DNA from: Galerina marginata
Taxonomy: Eukaryota > Basidiomycota > Agaricomycetes > Agaricales > Galerinaceae
Assembly (NCBI GenBank): GCA_023014335.1
Contig: JAECYW010000005.1
Coordinates: 930,001-994,000 of the forward strand
Direction: 5' to 3'
Length of the DNA: 64,000 nt
Under the pieces are notes generated by a model. It made no database searches, was not told the DNA's origin, and saw only the letters and a program-made list of their open reading frames with translations. The number at the start of each line of letters is the position of its first letter. Position 1 is the first letter of the stretch. Positions 10,673-23,837 of this stretch are shown piece by piece. The position numbers and the translations under genes were made by a program.

Positions 10673-13600
10673 TCGAGAGAAATAACGCGTTCTGCATCAA
10701 AAAAACGTGTCAGTAAACTTGCAAGACAGATTGAGATAAATTTTAGCATACCTAAAGAAAGGTTTAGCATTGGATTGGATGGGCATTGGAGACGAGCCAT
10801 TGAGAGTTGACTTCCGGAGGTTGGTTTAGAAATTGAAATTAAAGGAATGAATTACATGGACGGATAGAGCGAGATCGAGTCTCCTAGGAACGAGAATTTT
10901 GGAAAACGAGAGGAACATGACGAAGAGCAATGGTTGCTCAAACCCTTCTTCGAAGGTGAAGCGGAGCTCCAAAATGCGCCAAACATTGCACCGGACCTAT
11001 GGTCCGTTAATGTGCTTCGGCAGAATCGGTTGTGTTCAACTTGTGCTTCTTCCGTCGTCGTAAGTACTTACATCGGGATAGCCCTTTGCAAGCTTACCAT
11101 TACTTCCTCTCTCCTTGCTATGCTGCTTTCTGTGCTCGTAAAACTCTCTGCTTCAATCTGTGTATTTGTCTCCAGCTCCGTCGTTGTCGTTGACGCTCGG
11201 CATCTGTCATCGTTGTTGCTTATTTCTCCGTCGCTAACGCTGAACACCCTTCCTCTCTCCTGATGTCCTCTCGGCTGCCTTATTAACCCTTTGTCGGCGG
11301 TTTGCATGAACGCGCTCTGCAGTACCTACAACAGATCCACCAACAATGTCAATTCAACCTTTGATTCTGTGTCCTGGCCATCCTCTAGCCCGCTTTATTA
11401 CGCATTTGTCGCCGGATAGCCCCCAGCACCTTTGTTGTTTCTTCGAGACAATTTAACCGCCGTACATCCCAGCACGTACTCAGACAGCGAAAATGCAAGT
11501 CGGCGAGGGCAGAGGAGAGCCGGTAACGATGGGCAAACAGGTGAATACCTGCTTCATAATCATCACCATCGCCCAACTAAGAAAAAAAATACAACAGCGC
11601 CGCCAGGAGATGTGCTAGTAGCGTCCGTCTGTCCCACGGCCGCCCCCCACCAGCTCTGTAGCAGCTCTGCTCGTCGCTGAAGTTCCTGCGGCCTTCCTTC
11701 GCACGACGCTCACTGCCACGCTGCTACGTCTTCGCAAATGCCCAGTGCGACGTCCATTGGTGCAGCAGAGCAGCAAACCCAGCGCTACTCGACAACACCG
11801 CGACTCAGTGCTTGCCTCATCATCGCACCGCGACGCGGCGTGGTATACCCTCTGCAGCACGTAGTTCCTGCCGCTCAATTTAAGTAAATCTGGTCGCGCT
11901 GGCAGGTCGTGTCTATTTCGTCCAAAGCGTCTTCTTCAAATTGATCTGTTTTTTGGACCTCATTGAAGGCCTGACATCTACCAGGAAGACCAGTTCCAAT
12001 GCAATTGAACACCTCGCGAATCGCACTGGACGTCGTTCCGTCTTTATCAAGAATCATGAACATACCGACATCCAGGAGTACCTTGGTTATACAGGCGTTT
12101 ATCTTGCAGCTCGTATCGCTGAATGTTTGCCAGATAAGGTTCGTACGAATTTAATAACTACACTATTGAAACATAACATCATCACTGTAACATCTCTTAT
12201 GTCTTAAGATTTTAACTTTCACTGCCAAAACTCAGATGCGGATCTCCCATCAAATTCTATTTTTGAACTACGGGAACCGAGGAACTACCTAAAACAGCTG
12301 CCCGCCTTCCGTTTCCTGTCCAGCAAGCATTCCCGAGTCCCAGGAAACTCCAGAAAACTCTCAAAGCAATCTGCATCCACTGCGGACAATCCTATATGTT
12401 TTCCTCTCTTCTTTCTGTGGTTTTTTGAAACTATAAATAGATTCAAACTTATGATAACGAATAACATCGTTTCGAGTACTCTTCGGCATAAGAATCAATG
12501 TATCTGGGAGAGATATCACTAAAAGTTTGTTATATACTTGTACTCGTAATTTGTCTCCGTAATAACGGGAGGGAACTCTCAATTTGCGCACGAAAACACT
12601 AGAACCGGGCAGGCCGGCCATTTTATGTTCTCCGCTTGAATGAACGAAAGAGGCGCTTGCATTCGAAAAGTGCTTAATAAATTCCTATCATATTTTCACT
12701 TAACTTCTTACTATCAGAAAACAGCGAAAACTCCTTGGATACTATCAATTTATTTAGTTTAATATGCAGCACACGCGGCAAGGGAAAGATGGCAGAACTT
12801 ATTGTTTTTGGCACCCCACACTTGACCGACGCGCAAACGCGCCTCGCAAAATACTCGAACTGACGCTTGACCGACGCGGATTACGCGATGGAAGGTGTCG
12901 CTGCGAACAACAACCATTTATGGAACTTACGTTGCAATACGCCCACATCTAAGTTTTACCAATCGGCCTATGACTCAACTTGGATCAGCAAGATCACGAT
13001 CTGACATAAACTTCCAGTTGTCATTCCCGTTGTCCCTTCTTTTATTCTAGATCTTCGCTCCTGTTGGTTGCCGATAAGCAGGTCTTCAAGAAACTTTTTC
13101 AATCTCTCTAAACTCTAGAGGAGATAGTGAATCAGAAAACACCTTGGTAAGTTTGTCTGCATAGCACGCCTTTGGCAAGTACTAACAAACTATTTCCTGT
13201 TAGTTAGTTCTTACGACCCAATGAGCCCTCTTTCGTGACTTTCAGCTCGGTGGATTTTCTCAATATTGAGATATCTGTCCCTGAGGAAAGTCATCAAAGT
13301 GAGCGCTTCTCAAGCGGCTGTACCTATATTAGCGGGCTCTCACGAAATAAGCGATACAGCCATCACGAACGCCTGTATGATGATCCGCATTGACACTGAT
13401 GTTCTACTTGCGGTCCGATTCCGATTCCAGTTTCTCTCCCTTTCGCCACTTGAGATATTCAGAACAGCCTCTGGCGAACCGGCTGGGATAGCCCTCTGCA
13501 TTTCACCAATCACCACCTACCACGTTAATCGTATCAGGTAAAGTGAGGCATCCTCTCTACAAATACAGAAGAGCAAGCAAAGGCTACCCATTGCCCAGGT

Positions 13601-13854
13601 TGCTGGTGACGGCATTGATTGCTACCCTGAGGCGAGTCATCTATTTGTTTTATCACAGTGACCGAAGACTTTCATGCCCTGCAGCCAGACTAATGGCGGC
13701 TCACATCACGGGCAAATTCATTGGTGGGGATTACTATCGATAACCGGATGTCTGTTAAAGTTTCGCCTCGTGAAACTTTGAGGCACGAGCGGGGTCATCA
13801 AGCTCGTAAGCCAGTGAGCTTGTGAGCACTTTCACTCAACACCAGTCCATCACA
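10673..13854. other. Gene-poor interval with two copies of a short palindromic motif
   Basis: Short frames here look like chance ORFs in pyrimidine-rich sequence. 10930-11310 resembles part of the dispersed repeat at 18.2-18.9 kb and carries the motif at 11071-11090. A second isolated motif copy is at 13481-13500. A hairpin-forming CTCGTG...CACGAG lies near 13768-13790, about 65 bp before the next gene. Nothing else can be supported. Confidence 0.5.
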
Positions 13855-16046
13855 ATGTCCAAGCGTCGAACAAGGAATACCTCTAAGAAGTCCACTGGCT
13901 CACTGAAACCCGCGAAGCCCGCCTCTTCCGAAACCCAAAGCATCAAGCCCGAATCACTGTCGGTGTTGCCACGGGGTTCAAGATCTGTACGTTGTTATAT
14001 TCGCGAGAGATTGAAACAAACTCACCAAACTGCCAGACTCAAGGCGGCGTCAAGAGCTCCGGAGCAGTCGACGAGGCCGGCCTTGTTAAACTGAGGAACT
14101 CTGTTGATGACGCCTTGAAGACTTTCGCCCCCCATCAGAACATTCCAGCTAACGAAGCGCCAGACTGGTACCGTAATCTTAAAAACTTTCGGGCTTCGAT
14201 CAGCTATAAAGTCACTCCAGAAACCCTTGAGAACACGGAATTTATTTTGCCGAAGGACAAAAGTGTTGACTATGACCTTATCCTCCTCAACGAAACACTT
14301 AGCCATTTGGACGATCAGTGCCAAACCCTTGCTGGTACTAACAAGCGACCGCCTACACAACCTCCACCATCCAAGCATTCCGTAAGGAAATATTGGCATG
14401 CAAGCCAGAAACATAAAGCTACCCGCGTTCGAAACAACCGGCCACCAGAAGCTGTCCCGCCTCCGCCCTTGGAGTTGATGCACCCTGTATTTCGCTGCAT
14501 CTTACATGAAGCAGGTGCATTTAACCTCTACATTGACGAGGGTGTAATTGGGGAAGACAGGGATAATGCTTATGAAGCAGCAGATAATTTATCTAAGTCT
14601 ATGCCCCAACTTCTGCCTTTACACGACAATCGTGTCGACGCATATTTACATGGGTTGCAGAAGCTCTTTCCCAATGACACCACGCACTCTTGGAAAAAGA
14701 ACGAGATCATCGGCAATGGTAAAGCGGATCTGGTTTACGTTCACACATCCGAAGAAGGTATGGAACAAGTTGTTATGATCGTCGAGGTGAAGTTGGAGGA
14801 TGGGTCTGGTGGTGATTCAGGGATTCAGGCAACTAATTATTATAAAAACTACTTGTCCCTCCCCTCCATCTCTTCGTCTGCTATTTTTTCAGCCGGTGCC
14901 CCATTGTTACTTGTCTGTCTTCAAGGTGTGTCAATAACAGAAACCTCGTTGTCTTTTAGTTTTTTCAATTTTAATTTTAATTTTTCAGGTACAGATATGA
15001 AGATCTTTGGCGCTTTTTGCAATGCAAATCCAGCACATCCCATCATTGAACGGCTGCTAACAGCATCCTTTGAACCCTCATCCTTCGGTCTGACCATGCT
15101 TCAGGCGACAAAAGCACTCTACGCCCTGAAACAAGGTGTAATCCAGCTGGAGTATGTCCCATTATTTTGTTCCATACTGTTATTAAAAATCGTTAGACGT
15201 ATGCATGGCTTGCCCCTGCCGAAAGCCATCCACCCGGATTATCCCCGTGCCATCCTGTGCACAAAAGTTCTTCGGGCACTCCTACCTAATCGTCTCTATC
15301 TGGGGACATTTCGGTCAGATGCGTGGGAAATCAAAAACTACCTGAAGAGCGACGAAACCTCCATTGAAATGCTAAAGTCAAGTCCTACTTATGCTGTCAA
15401 AATTATCTGCCTGGACGCCAAAGATCGATACGGGAAAGATGTTCATATGCACCTAGCCGAGAAGGGATTAGCGCCGAATCTCTTACTATGGCACAGTCCA
15501 TCCTACGACAGGCTCGCAATGGCCTTCATGGAATATCTTCCCCCTCCAGAAAAGAGCCAAGCTGGGTGGTTGACGCTTTGGGACTTTGGCAGATACTACC
15601 CAAAGCAAGCTTGCATTGCCAAAGGACAGATTCAGGCTGGAATTAACGACTTGCTTCAAGCGCTTCAAGAGGGACCATCCATCAAGACCAAAGGAACACA
15701 TGGCTCCTCATTCGTACATGGAAATCTAGAGGTGACTAATTTAATGATCAAGGTCGACGCAAATGGTTTGGTTGTAGAACACCATGGCAAGGTTGCCCTG
15801 AAAGCCATCGATTTTAATTTATCGGGACTGGCAGGGGAGGTCTCGTATCCCTACATCCATCCGACGAGCGCCTCTTTCAACTTAAATCGTGGGGTTATAA
15901 CAGTAGAATCTGACCGCGCGCTTGTGGACCGATGGATGGAAAATTGGCCAGAGGGCAGTAATGGCTCACAGATACTCCGGCAAGATGACGACCTCGTTGA
16001 ATTGGACCATGCCATTTATGAGAGATCTGGCATGGTGCATGGGTGA
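13855..16046 (+). CDS. Crinkler-type protein: restriction-endonuclease-like domain fused to a protein-kinase-like domain
   Basis: Four exons: 13855-13986, 14037-14925, 14989-15151 and 15197-16046. The three GT-AG introns are 50, 63 and 45 nt. The last two are multiples of three, so an unspliced read-through also stays open. The predicted product is about 677 residues. A basic Ser/Lys-rich N-terminus is followed by an REase-like core with GKADLVYVH and the E-x-K motif IVEVKLED, then a kinase-like half with a YAVKII lysine, HGNLEVTN where kinases have HxDxxxxN, and DFNLSG in the DFG position. This order matches the nuclease-kinase fusions described among fungal Crinkler proteins. The catalytic-loop Asp is replaced by Asn, so kinase activity is doubtful. 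The start was chosen because exon 1 joins in phase; no secretion signal is obvious. Confidence 0.7.
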
Positions 16047-17303
16047 AAGAGACACGTCGAAATTTGGACCCTTTGCTATAAAACAACATCTCACAGTACC
16101 TCAAGGATAATGTAGATCTTTTTGACTTCGCTCCTTCTTTGACTTGGCTTGTAGGCCATTGCATCCCTGCATGGCATCTACGAGTCCAAATTTTTTCCTG
16201 ACCAGTGTACATATTATTTCTTGAGAGATGGAATCATACTTACTACTTGTATAAATAATCTTAATTTAATAGTATAACTTTAAGATCAAAGGCGATGTCA
16301 ACGGTAAGAAGGTAATTTATGGAAATCAAAATAACGAGGATATATAATGAGTCTCTCAGCAGGAGGTTGGCATTGACGGGTTGAGATATTGGGATGGCTG
16401 TTATCATTCGAAGGGGAAGCCGTATCGCGGATCGATGAGCAGTTCAGGTTCACATGGCCGCGCAGCAGCAACAGGGTGGACAGACGCGTAATGGAAGGGC
16501 GAAAAATAGCAGCAAACCGACAGGGCATGGGGCGCAGGACATTGTCAAAGGCATATTTGGTGCAGGGGAATGCACCGGCGAGCCAGAGCCAGAGCCGGTC
16601 TGGCCAGGGCGGCCACAGGCATGGGGGCAAGCCTCGTTACCCGCATCGTCGTTGAAGGTAGAAGCGGTGTGGCGACATTTTCATCCATGTCGATGTGAGT
16701 GGTATGGGGGCGTCGCCAACCATGTCGACTATGCTCGAGGTGGCGAAGGCAGGGTCGGGCTGCATTAGCCATAGTGGACGCGAGCAGATTGGGTGGTAGG
16801 TAGCTCCTATGGAGCCCGAGGTGTTGAGAGAGCGGCAGTATGTGTAACTGCTTCGGCCACGTCGACCATATAAGGGACAAGAAGATATGCTATCAAATCC
16901 ATTCGTGTCATCTCTGACTTCTAACCTCGTCGTGATCCAGCCAAATGCGCCAGAGGCCCCGACGATGGCATGTTGACAATCTTCAGTTTTATGCTAAAGC
17001 CGTTGATTATTGCTCGGGTGGAGCTCCATATTCTTAAGTAAATATGACGCACCAAAATGCAGAAGCAAGAGAACAAGGCTGAAAGCGAGGACTTGTTGAA
17101 CAAAGTAATAGACGTGATGGGTTTGAAAAACTAGTGAGCGTTCGTAAGCCGATTATATGCCTCAACCTCTTTTGAACGAACCGAATATTTAGGAGCGGCC
17201 TCGAAGGTGAAATGCTGTCCTAAGTACTTTTCGTCGTGTAGACCGAGCATGGCGAACCTGTAAAAGATACTCGGTAACGTCATTAAACTCGGTATGTGGC
17301 GAC
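16047..17303. other. No gene recognised
   Basis: Several overlapping short frames occur on both strands, none with a recognisable motif or a coherent exon structure. AT-rich sequence directly downstream of 16046 may be the 3' flank of the nuclease-kinase gene. Confidence 0.4.
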
Positions 17304-17739
17304 CTACACAATGACTACTACTTGCGCTCGTTTAAGATCCCTGGGTGTCTGTAGACCGACGATTCTGCTTTCCCTATCGCCCAAGACAACTTTGTAGACC
17401 AAGAACTCCGAATCCACTTGTATGGAAAGATCTAGAGCTTTGAGTGAGCAATTGTGACTTGGAGACGGAGAACGACAGTGATAGATCGCGAAGGTATCTT
17501 CCAAGTAGGTGACCTTCGCCATATACACAGGTGCTAAGTCGACACCATCAAACAGTAGGTGGACGACAGAGACGGCGACTTGTTCTTTTGGAAGCACTTC
17601 TGGAACCGTAGTGATAAATGGCTCTGATGCGTTGAAAGGAAAATGAAGGCCTGTTATCCGGGCAAATACTAAGATTCAAAATAAAATAAATAGATGAATG
17701 ATTGCCCTTGACATAACGAGGGCTTTGAAGGCGAGGCAA
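17304..17739 (-). CDS. Hypothetical protein, partial
   Basis: A minus-strand frame gives about 97 residues (from 17597, stop at 17304), with a balanced hydrophobic pattern: VAVSVVHLLFDGVDLAPVYM, then a conserved-looking run around DSEFLVYKVVLGDRE. The overlapping upstream frame (17739-17548) may supply an earlier exon containing PDNRPSFSF. The composition looks protein-like, but I do not recognise the family and could not settle the splice sites, so the true extent is uncertain. Confidence 0.35.
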
Positions 17740-18169
17740 AATAGTAGTGGCTTGAGGAATGAAAGGCGCGTCGCATAAAATTATAGATGACCTTCAATGT
17801 CACCGTTCATGTGCATTTCCTCTGAATGTTGTTTCGGCTACTTTCTGACCAACAGGGAGGGTGAAAAGGTGAGGCTTGAAGTGGATTCATGACCTTCGGG
17901 TTGATGGCCAATCGATCAGCGAATCAAGGCGGCATGTTAGACGCGATTTTGAGAACATATTGTATGTGTCGTCAAGTGGAGTTGGTTGTAAAATGTGGGT
18001 TGCGAATAGAACACGACTTTAAATTTCAGGGGCTTCCCGAGAAATGTCTTCTTGAACATCGCCCCCGAACATTGTGCTTTCAAGGGTGGCCCGAGAAAAG
18101 TAGACAATTCGCATCGAAGGGAGAATGCAAGATCAAGACGATCGATCATGCTGCTCCGTCGCTGAAAAG

Positions 18170-18860
18170 AGCGAGGTGCTTTATTTGGTTCAACCTCCTC
18201 TGCCAAACACGCTGGCTCTGGTTGTCGACTCGCACACCAATCACACACCAATATGTACCACACTTCCATCCGACATCGTCTTTGCTGGACCTGCGTCGGG
18301 ATAGCCCTTTGCAGGTTTTCTGTATTGTTTCTCTACGCTCTACGCTGCCTTCTACACCTGTATCGATTTCTGCTTCCAACTGGGTACGTGTTTCCAGTCA
18401 GCGCGTTGCATGTTTCTCCGTCGCTGAACATCGTCTCCAGCTCTTCTTTTTTCTCTCATTACTTGTCAGCCATTCTGGCTTCAGCATCACGTCCCTTTAT
18501 TGGCATTGTTGCACCGGGACAGCTCTTTGCAGCATTCTAATATCTGCCCATGGCGTCGACTCGGCCTTTCGCTCCTGCGTCGTTCTGCCCTTTTTTCCAC
18601 CAAGACAGTCCAAAGCTTTCCGTCCCGATCTCTCAAATGGACTTAGGAGACTAATGTCGGCCTTAAAATGTGGTATTTGCACCGGGATAACCCTCTGCAA
18701 TGCACTGATCTTCTCTGCTTCCGCGTTTCGCGTCGATGAAAGTTCAGGCACGCCGAACTCCTTCAAATTTATTTAGAGACGCTGTTAAACTCAGGAACAC
18801 TGAAGACCAGAAGGAGCGAAACATAGGGCTCGAAGACGAAGGTCTGGATGAGTAAGTCGT
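18170..18860 (+). repeat. Dispersed repeat, copy 1, with three palindromic motifs
   Basis: Homologous to 40740-41400. Shared landmarks in the same order are: TTTGGTTCA followed by CCAAACACGCT; a palindromic motif; more motif copies; TCGATGAA...TCAG with GCCGAAC; CTGAAGACCAGAAGGAG; and GTTGGTTT. Motif copies lie at 18292-18313, 18510-18531 and 18678-18699. A 295-codon open frame spans the region but its translation does not look like a protein. Confidence 0.6.
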
Positions 18861-19079
18861 TGGTTTATAAATTAAGCAACCGAAGTGACCTAATTTTTAG
18901 AATCTTATTCGGTCTTGAACCAGTAGATGGGATCTACATATTTTTTTCCGTGCGTCGCCGTATACGTAGGTCATTGCTTTTTTGTACTCACACTATGCCT
19001 AACGTCTGCATCAATATGATAGCATCGACGTCGTGCTTCCAACTTTCAGAGCGCACTCTACCCCCTTCCTTCTTATAGT

Positions 19080-19500
19080 TATGTCTCGGCTTCCCTTTTA
19101 ATGCCGGTCCACCAAAGTGTTTGCACCGGGACTGCCCTCTGCAGCATTTTATTAGCTTTTCCAAGGAGTGCCCTACAACCACCACCGGTACCATCAGCAA
19201 TGAGGTGCCCTTGTCGTTGCGCTTCAGATCACGTGACCAAATACACGCTCTTCGCGTACAATCACGTCTTGACTCTATGTTCGAATCGCCTTACTTGCTT
19301 ATCGTCAAGGGTGTCTGGATACTTCCCTCCTACCTGCTGTTTGGGTTGCCGTCTTCCTTTTCCTAAACACGCTACTCCAGTCTTACGTTGTGTCGGGCAT
19401 GTTCGTCTTCTGTGCCCGGCCTTCATCGCGTTAATCCTTGGCAAGTTTTTATTTACCACAACATCTGCACAGGGACAGCCCTCTGCAGCGATCCTCTACG
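19080..19500 (+). repeat. Further palindromic-motif units
   Basis: Motif copies at 19122-19143 and 19466-19487 lie in pyrimidine-rich sequence like that around the copies at 18.3-18.7 kb. They have the same orientation, but the flanks are less conserved. No gene is supported here. Confidence 0.45.
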
Positions 19501-21826
19501 TCATGGACTTTTCTGCCAGTCGAACTATTCATCCTCTTAGCTGCTATGCCTCTTACGTTTATGCTGATTTCCAACAACTAGAGGAGGTGGTGGGGGGAAG
19601 AAAGAAAGGATGGGATGAGGAATCTAGAGTTCGTCGCTTTATATAAGATGACAGGCAGGAGTCGACCCGGCGCTAAGATCAGCGAACTGAAGCAGAAAAC
19701 GGGAAGCCAGAAATGGTTTTGATCTTTGAAGCGAATTTCAAACTCAGATGGTTGTCCAGCTCTGGGTCGGACTGCAAAAGCACAGAATCGCACAGAGTTG
19801 TAGGCACGCACAGATAAACGCATAGATTGTCCCGTCGTGCAGACTTGCTCAGACCAGCGCATGACCGACTTCCACTGGGCATATGCATCAATGTTTGCAA
19901 CTTGAACCGTCCTCGTCGTGTCGCTCGTCCCCCGCTCATTTCCTTCCCTCCTTGTCATATGTAGACGGTATATTTGGCCTTTCTTCCTCCCTCCGCAAGA
20001 ATAGTGCGTTTTTCCAATCTTTTTGTCGTTGTCGTTGACTACTAATTCTCTCTCAACCCAGGCCTCTGTCCCAGCCCGACTTCCGACCTGCCACCTCGTT
20101 CTAAGCTCTCCTTGCATTCCGCCTCTCCTTCTCACTGTCTTCTGCCCTAGTTCCGTCCTGCTCTTCGTAACTTTCGCCGTCCCCTGTCCGTCTCCGCTGT
20201 CCTTCCCAGCACCCGTCTGTGATCGTACCCAACCAATGGTCGCCGGCCTCCCATGCCACGCAATCGAGGCAGTGTTCTCTTGGGACTACCCACATCAAAA
20301 TGTAATAAAATTATGTCTCAAGCCCGAACAACTTCACTTTAAAGCACAAAGTTTGGTGATACATTCTCCCTGTAGTTTAACACCTGTGTACAAAAATTTG
20401 GGATGTAAAAGTGAGCATAGCACATAAGGTAGATGGAAACGACCCCCACAATTTTAAAATGCCCTCCAGGCATTCCAACTGTCAACGCGACCACCACTGC
20501 CTCAACTTACCTATCACATCGAGTCCAAATCAGAAGACTTCGTTAACGGGCCTACGCTCTAAGATGCCTTTCCAAGTCTGGTCAGGGATTCGGGACGTCG
20601 GGTGGAAGGTCTTGCCCAAGGTGGCAGCGACCTGGACCACGATCAGAGCCTCAGCCCTCGGGCTGCAACGTCAACACTCACACCAAGTCTCAGGGAGGCG
20701 ACCCACGCAAGACGATACCTAGGCCGATTGGCGAACCAGGGAGACTAGGATGCGGCGGATATTGCATTGAGGCTGTCCTCCTGAACACCTTTAACTGGTC
20801 TCAAGAAATTTTCGACATTGACTGTCGGTTAGTCAACCACATTGATATTGTCATCGTCCTTGGGTCTAATCTGAACTGTGCCCAGGAGTCTGTGCGTTCC
20901 GAGGCCAGAAGGTCACCTAATATGAGGACGAGTTTTCATGGCCAGGATAAGAAAGCGATCGGTAATATGTGCGACAAGGTGCATTGTTTCTTGCCCTCGC
21001 TTTGTGACTCAACCTGATTTCGTATTCACAGATAAAGCAGAGCGATTTGTGGGCCGACTTGAAGACTACGACGACTGCCAGCCTGTATGCAGCCCTCCTC
21101 AAACTCATTCTCAAATCTGGTCCAGAGTCGTCGCGTTGCCCTACACTGAAGACTACCAGCAAGCAGCTTCAAGGTGTTATGAGGGCAATGGAGACAAAAT
21201 AATTATATCGGAGCAGATTACGCGTATTTCTTGAGGGGCTTCAATACTAAATACAAATTTGACTAACTGACAAGTCAATAAATTAATCGTCGACCACAAG
21301 TGGCGTTCGCATGCTAGCGGTGTTGCTTGTGATCATGACGAGGCGTACGGGAGGCATTTGTAGTCTAACAGAAATTCTTGAATACTTCAATTTTTGAAAC
21401 TAGGTCCACTACGACGTTGGCACTGGGAAGGCAAAGAAGAATGGTGGTTCAATAATGATAGGGAACAGACCACTAAGTCCAGAGCGCAAAGCTGATGGAA
21501 GTTCAAAGTTCGGGCCAATTCCAATATGTATCTCTCGCGCACATTCCACGACTTCCCACTGTCTGTCTCAAATCTTGATATTCAGTTGATTCACTCTAAT
21601 TAAATATCCAAATTCCGTTCTATGGGACCCAGCATGTAAACTTGGAAACTTATAACAATATTAAAAGGCTCGTAAATGCCACAAAGCAATGACTTATAAG
21701 GCTAGTTGTAATGACTCAAATTAAAGACTACAGTTGATATCTAATGGTTGCAACATGGTTACACTGCCTTCCCCCATGCGGACTTTCAGACAAGATTATC
21801 CATGAGTGGACGTTCCTGGTACGAGA
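19501..21826. other. No gene recognised with confidence
   Basis: A pyrimidine-rich block at 20030-20230 could be a promoter or leader, followed by a short frame from ATG 20236 and disconnected plus-strand frames to 21234. No motif, splice pattern or homology is evident. 21240-21826 is AT-rich with no ORF of note. Confidence 0.35.
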
Positions 21827-23837
21827 CTAGGAGCGGAGGCTGTCTTCATCGGATTGTCCATAAGCATCATCTTCCCAACCTTTCATGTCAAGCGGCTGGA
21901 AACTGCCCGTGAGTAGTTGTTGCCCAGGGTTTGCCTCCAAAAACCTACAGGCAGTCAGATAAGCCATAAATATTAACGGCGGAGTCTCATCGTACCTAAC
22001 AGGCCCGCGAATATATTTGCTGGACTCGGAGGCAACGAGCTGTCTCTCATCTTCGCTATAAGGAGACGGGCATCCCTGCAGACAAGATCAGTGAAAATGT
22101 ACCGACTGCGTAAAGATATCAACGCACTGGGCAGAAGTTCCCCACGCAATTTGGCATAGAGCCAGCATAAAAGGGGTGGCGGTGGAGCCGGCGTCCCGCC
22201 TGAGACAACCTCCATGGTCCTGTAGGAGCAGTTACATTTGTACAAAAAGTAAAGATTGTATAGGATATTCCTACCGTTCAAATGGTGGTTCTAAAGAAGT
22301 AGTTGACTGATTTCGAAAAGGGCCACTAGAAAAGAAGACTTACAATTAAAGTAACGGATGTTGCGATCTTTCTGGCGGTCCAACTTGGACCATATGGGAT
22401 AACCCATGCGATATCGTAGTCACTGGATTGGAAGTCAATGTTAAGTTGACGCCCAGGACCCGCATAGACAGCGCCTCGAACAAGGACACGTTTCCACGGG
22501 TAATGTAGGGCGGCGCCTAACACAGGATCTCTAAAATATAATCGCTCAAGGATCAACAAACGGGCAAGACCATTCGGACGCTTCGGTGATGGATGAAAAA
22601 AGATCTAGAAAGCCAGGGTTTAGTTCATAGTAATAGTAACTCAGAGAACCTTTCGTCGTACCGATGGGTCAATTCTTTCCCGAGAAAGGGAAGGCAGATA
22701 GACCTCGTATCCACGCTCCGCATACTTGGCAAGCCTGACCTCGTATGACGGGGACCTCCTCGTCAAGTCAACAGTGTTAAACTGTCTTATGCAAGAAGCC
22801 AGGGCTCTTGGACTGGTCCACACACGATGACCTGAAGTGGAGTGATCCATTGATTTCATATTCAAAGGAGGATCCGGATGAGATCTTACCATCGTAGGCA
22901 AAACACGCAGAATCGACATCAAATCCGGCGAGTATTTCTGCAGGAGAGAGGTACAACCTTAAGATAATTTGAATCGGCCTCGCTGGGAAGAGTGCTGTTG
23001 ATGGGGTGAGACAACAGAAAGTACAATATACAGGGACATTACTGTGGATGGAGATCACATTCAGTTTACGGACACAAGTCACTTCCCAAGGAACGGTGGC
23101 ACAGATAGCTTCGTAAATTTCAACCATCTTTAATACAGCCTAAGGAACGGCGATATTAGTAGGGCAGTCAATACACAAGTATAAAGTAATCTTACCTGAT
23201 CCGCTTTCAGACCCCAAAGGAAAAGGTCAATGTCCGAGGACGCGAAGGTGGATTGATAACGCCGGTTCTTTTGTCCCCGGGTGGGATTGCCTTCGAAAGG
23301 TTCTAAGCATGCTAATACAGAACCACCAGCAGCGATGACGTTATTCCAGGATATATTCGAAAGGATGTTGTGCGTGAAGATGTTCCAGTTACTCTGAAAC
23401 TCATCGATGGTGTGCACAATAGAAAGAGTTGAAGGTTTTTTCCGAAGGTGAGGTGGTAAGGCCATGATAAAGTGATCGTCGTCAGATTCGTTTAAGGGCC
23501 TTCCTATGACTTTCCAGACATCTAATTTCTGCGCGAAGACGTCAAAAATGCCAATGAAAGGATTTAGAAGGGCAAGGTGTCCACGATCATTGGCGAACAT
23601 TCTCCTGAGATTTTCTTCGTAGTTGACCGCGTGCTGTAAAACTGGATCCAGAGATTGACCGGTCGGGAGGGAGATCACCGCCTCCAAAAACTGTTGTACT
23701 TCTTGTACGGGGACTGGTGTTTGGTCAGATTGAGTGGTGTCATAAACGGCTCCCGCCGCGACTTCGGCTTCAAGTTCTTCAGAGTTTATCGAGGGAAATA
23801 ACTGTCTTAAGCACGAAAAGAATAGCTGTACGAACAT
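21827..23837 (-). CDS. Nucleotidyltransferase-like protein of unknown function
   Basis: A multi-exon minus-strand gene starting at ATG 23837. Clear introns are 23139-23195, 22995-23042 and 22832-22889 (all GT-AG). A likely one is 22581-22649, with two or three more near 22343-22210 and 22010-21960. Joined exons keep one frame. The N-terminal domain contains IAAGGSVLACL followed about 25 residues later by SSDIDLFLWGL, the G-G-S ... D-x-D pattern of Pol beta-type nucleotidyltransferases. It is followed by PIQIILRLYLSPAEILAGFD, VDSACFAYDG and RRSPSYEVRLAKYAERGYEVY. The acidic C-terminus includes GWEDDAYGQSDEDS, then TAG at 21827-21829. This family is expanded in agaricomycetes; its substrate is unknown to me. 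No disabling change is seen. Confidence 0.65.

Noticed and set aside
10934..11263. A Val/Ser-rich plus-strand frame of 109 codons
   Set aside because: Pyrimidine-rich repeat-like DNA with one palindromic motif; no start context, splice sites or homology that I can see.
17889..18776. A 295-codon open frame on the plus strand
   Set aside because: It lies in the dispersed repeat, overlaps three palindromic motif copies, is Ser/Leu-rich without motifs, and the homologous copy at 40.8 kb is not open.
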